A stretch of 64,000 nt of DNA from assembly GCA_914767715.1 (NCBI GenBank), contig OU612073.1:4092001-4156000 (forward strand). The letters are read 5' to 3'. The DNA is from Membranipora membranacea. Its lineage: Eukaryota > Bryozoa > Gymnolaemata > Cheilostomatida > Membraniporidae. Position 1 is the first letter of the stretch. Each line of letters starts with the position of its first letter. Of this stretch, positions 62,401-64,000 are shown piece after piece. Under the pieces are notes generated by a model, which saw nothing but the letters and a program-made list of their open reading frames with translations, made no database searches and was not told the DNA's origin. A program made the translations under genes and the position numbers.

Positions 62401-63814
62401 GCTGAACCTCGTTCTTTACATTGCATCAGTATGGATAATATTCATGAGAACTGCCTGCGGAGGGCGATGCTAATTATACAGAAGAAGCCCATACATATCA
62501 TGTCAAATGTAGCACCATTTACTATACGGAATGCGCACTACCGACCGTAACTGGTCACTTGGTTCCGGAAAGAAACTCTGTACAAAACGTGTTACAACAC
62601 TGAGCAAGCAAGGATAAATCATTATATCAAAGGAATTAGCATCTCTTTTCGATTTCATTTTCGCAAAGATGCTATTTACACTCTGGTAGATGAACACTCT
62701 AGGATAAGCCAATAGGCTATGGGGATATGGTACAACTCTATTATCACATTTAAATTTGTGAGCCTTTGACGTAGGATGTTAAATCTAGATCATCATCAGC
62801 GTGGTACTAACTATTACCAGGCTGTTAGTAGGCCATCTAATGAGTCCCATGATAGAAACTGATTCCTCTCCAGTCTATTAACACACCAAACACTGAGTAT
62901 GTGAATTTTACAGTCAGCACCCAGTAAAGACTTATCAGAATGAATCCAGATTGATCACAAAGAAGATCCTGAAATATCATCCCCAGTAATCTGGCTATCT
63001 TTCCTATAAATTTTTTTACAGCTTCTGATCTCCCTTTATTACCAAGCACAAGTTCATCGAGATCGCTTGAACTCATTATGACCTCTCAGTAGGATGTTTT
63101 TCTTATAACAACCAATGTGGGACTGTGGCTCATAATATTGAAAGAAGACTATTGAGGTTCACTGCCATGTCACATATAAACTTATGCTAACTGATACAGC
63201 CTGCCCATCCTCGCTCTAATCTACCTCATCTATCTATTATCCAAATTCAGGCACATTACTTCCCCACCACAGTGAGCAAAAGGACACCGACGCTTTGGTC
63301 TGGTATAAGGTATAGTTTGATACAGCTGCAGCCTTTTCAAAGGCTGTAAAAGTGTAGATGCAGCAGCTTCGTTAAGCTAATTCACCAATTATCTCAAGTT
63401 TCCACGAAACACACGATTACACATACACAATAAGTAGATTTTGTCACATTATTCAGATTTGGACACTAAATATGCACCATGTTGATGATCACTGTGCACT
63501 GTAGGTACGATGTGTGTATAGTATCTATGTATCGTGCCCTGGTGTGATGTTCTATTTACCTAAGGTCTTCACAAGAAGCATTGCCTTATGAATGCATTTC
63601 ATCATGTACACTTACATCAGCACGATATACAATATCATAGTCATATTGTTAGCTTACATATAATATGTGGACATGATGTACATAACAATAAGAATTACTT
63701 ACTTTTTAAAGCTGACTATGGCGAATCTGCTGGCTTCTTTACCTTCTAATACGACTCCTGTCACTTTGCCATGCTTCTTATACTCATGAAATAATCCGTC
63801 CCGCAAGCTTGTGT
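39229..63814 (-). CDS. SPEN: SPEN/SHARP (split ends) homologue, 5'-partial
   Basis: A large nuclear RNA-binding transcriptional co-repressor. N-terminal RRMs bind RNA; the C-terminal SPOC domain recruits SMRT/NCoR-HDAC complexes. Thirty-seven exons, 63814 to 39229, join in one frame of about 2,957 codons. First (high-coordinate) to last: 63703-63814, 61601-61838, 60620-60840, 59503-59638, 59027-59217, 58628-58836, 58096-58225, 57510-57658, 56889-57118, 56519-56716, 55934-56274, 55710-55801, 55213-55422, 54537-54714, 54149-54296, 53715-53867, 53276-53453, 52863-53050, 50774-52227, 50073-50364, 49627-49869, 49274-49447, 48824-49147, 47881-48097, 47022-47278, 46375-46882, 45751-45990, 45073-45320, 44505-44792, 44203-44248, 42406-42591, 41691-41779, 41104-41421, 40626-40848, 40102-40277, 39724-39882, 39229-39357. 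Least certain are 44203-44248 and the ends of 42406-42591. The start codon and beginning of RRM1 lie beyond the window. Confidence 0.93.
43975..44040 (-). mobile_element. tRNA-like SINE relic
   Basis: On the minus strand, TTGGCTCAGCGG (A box) is followed at tRNA spacing by GTTTGAATCTTG (B box). It lies in a SPEN intron (42592-44202). The body and tail are not clearly delimited. Confidence 0.45.
44442..44478. repeat. (AAT)n microsatellite
   Basis: About twelve AAT repeats, lying 27 bp inside the intron downstream (in minus-strand terms) of the SPEN exon 44505-44792. Confidence 0.95.
50774..52227 (-). other. SPEN: Large charged low-complexity exon of SPEN
   Basis: This single 1,454-nt exon (about 484 codons) encodes Lys/Glu/Ser-rich sequence. 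A block at about 51546-51660 repeats EREQK/EREQR units from 15-bp DNA repeats and runs into a long Glu/Arg stretch predicted to form a single alpha-helix or coiled coil. The C-terminal part contains ANWMAEYAPYYFESMYDKVK, the only well-mixed, ordered-looking segment, then a Lys-rich nuclear-localisation-like tail (KNKKKRKGKKGLSKRKR). Long open frames on the plus strand here are shadows of this composition. Confidence 0.85.
54830..54882. repeat. 25-bp tandem duplication
   Basis: Two copies of gttagctagcatggggtgac plus ttaat in a SPEN intron (54715-55212). Confidence 0.9.
59027..63814 (-). other. SPEN: RNA-recognition motif block of SPEN
   Basis: The first five exons in the window hold the end of RRM1 (RNP1 RFAIVSF), RRM2 (RNP2 LFCGNL, RNP1 SSYAFIQY) and RRM3 (KSMPTSCVWLDDLP as RNP2 region, MKALVTF as RNP1). 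These are followed by VDFASWDFQDKYREKL, the linker typical of SPEN after RRM3. Most RRM introns interrupt the folds rather than fall between them. In the SPEN family these RRMs bind structured RNA. An acidic linker (GGDEESDEPEYDEY) separates RRM1 and RRM2. Confidence 0.92.
60359..60377. repeat. (GCT)n microsatellite
   Basis: Six GCT units in the SPEN intron between 59638 and 60620. It is not within a coding exon of the reconstructed frame. Confidence 0.9.
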
Positions 63815-64000
63815 CTGAAATTCAACAAGTTACTCAATATATCACCACTTTAGCTTAACTGGGATATACTACTTAGGGCAGGGTGCAACACAAACAACGT
63901 GTAAATCAGTCAAGTAATTCTGATATCCTAAAATAAGTTGTCCCTAGCTTCATTATTCTCACAATCAGCTCTTGATATTGAGATGCCATATCAGATAATC
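63815..64000 (-). other. SPEN intron running off the window
   Basis: Intronic sequence upstream of the first visible SPEN exon. The acceptor (GTTGAATTTCAG) ends at 63815. The donor and the exon with the start of RRM1 are outside. Confidence 0.8.

Noticed and set aside
1-64000. A novel defence, biosynthetic or phage-like system
   Set aside because: I found no gene cluster with linked functions, no viral or transposase protein and no repeat-spacer array. The genes are ordinary, independently transcribed animal genes.

Overview
This window looks like nuclear DNA of an animal. Genes are split into many small exons with GT...AG introns, intergenic DNA is AT-rich, and introns carry short inverted-repeat elements, tRNA-derived SINE-like sequences and minisatellites. 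The gene content is metazoan: a SPEN/SHARP co-repressor, eukaryotic-type glutathione synthetase, a TMEM272-like four-pass protein and a two-WAP-domain secreted protein. Compact introns and the TMEM272-like protein fit an early-branching invertebrate such as a sponge or cnidarian, but this assignment is inference. No prokaryotic or viral gene block is seen.

Layout: 1-3.2 kb, no convincing gene, only a weak minus-strand open frame. 3.3-6.0 kb (+), a 204-residue secreted protein of unknown family in 5 exons, behind a TATA box. 7.4-10.8 kb (-), a 294-residue TMEM272-like membrane protein in 6 exons. 12.7-18.7 kb (+), a 341-residue single-pass membrane protein of unknown family in 11 exons. 19.2-20.2 kb (-), a 137-residue secreted protein with two WAP domains in 3 exons. 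20.2-24.7 kb, intergenic with palindromic repeats. 24.7-34.3 kb (+), glutathione synthetase, 481 residues in 11 exons, with introns full of MITEs, a SINE and minisatellites. 34.3-39.2 kb, convergent intergenic DNA. 39.2-63.8 kb (-), a SPEN homologue in 37 exons (about 2,957 codons); its 5' end lies beyond the right edge.

The genes do not form an operon or pathway. They are independently transcribed in alternating orientations: two convergent tail-to-tail pairs (secreted protein/TMEM272-like, single-pass protein/WAP protein), two divergent spacings, and a final convergent pair (glutathione synthetase/SPEN). I reconstructed exon joins by hand from reading-frame phase and splice consensus. Every reconstructed gene closes in frame from first to last exon, which is strong internal support. 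Nothing here amounts to a clear new biological system. The most unusual items are the tandemly copied splice donor in glutathione synthetase, its divergent C-terminal loop, the MITE cluster with one clean 9-bp target duplication, and the two family-less surface or secreted proteins.
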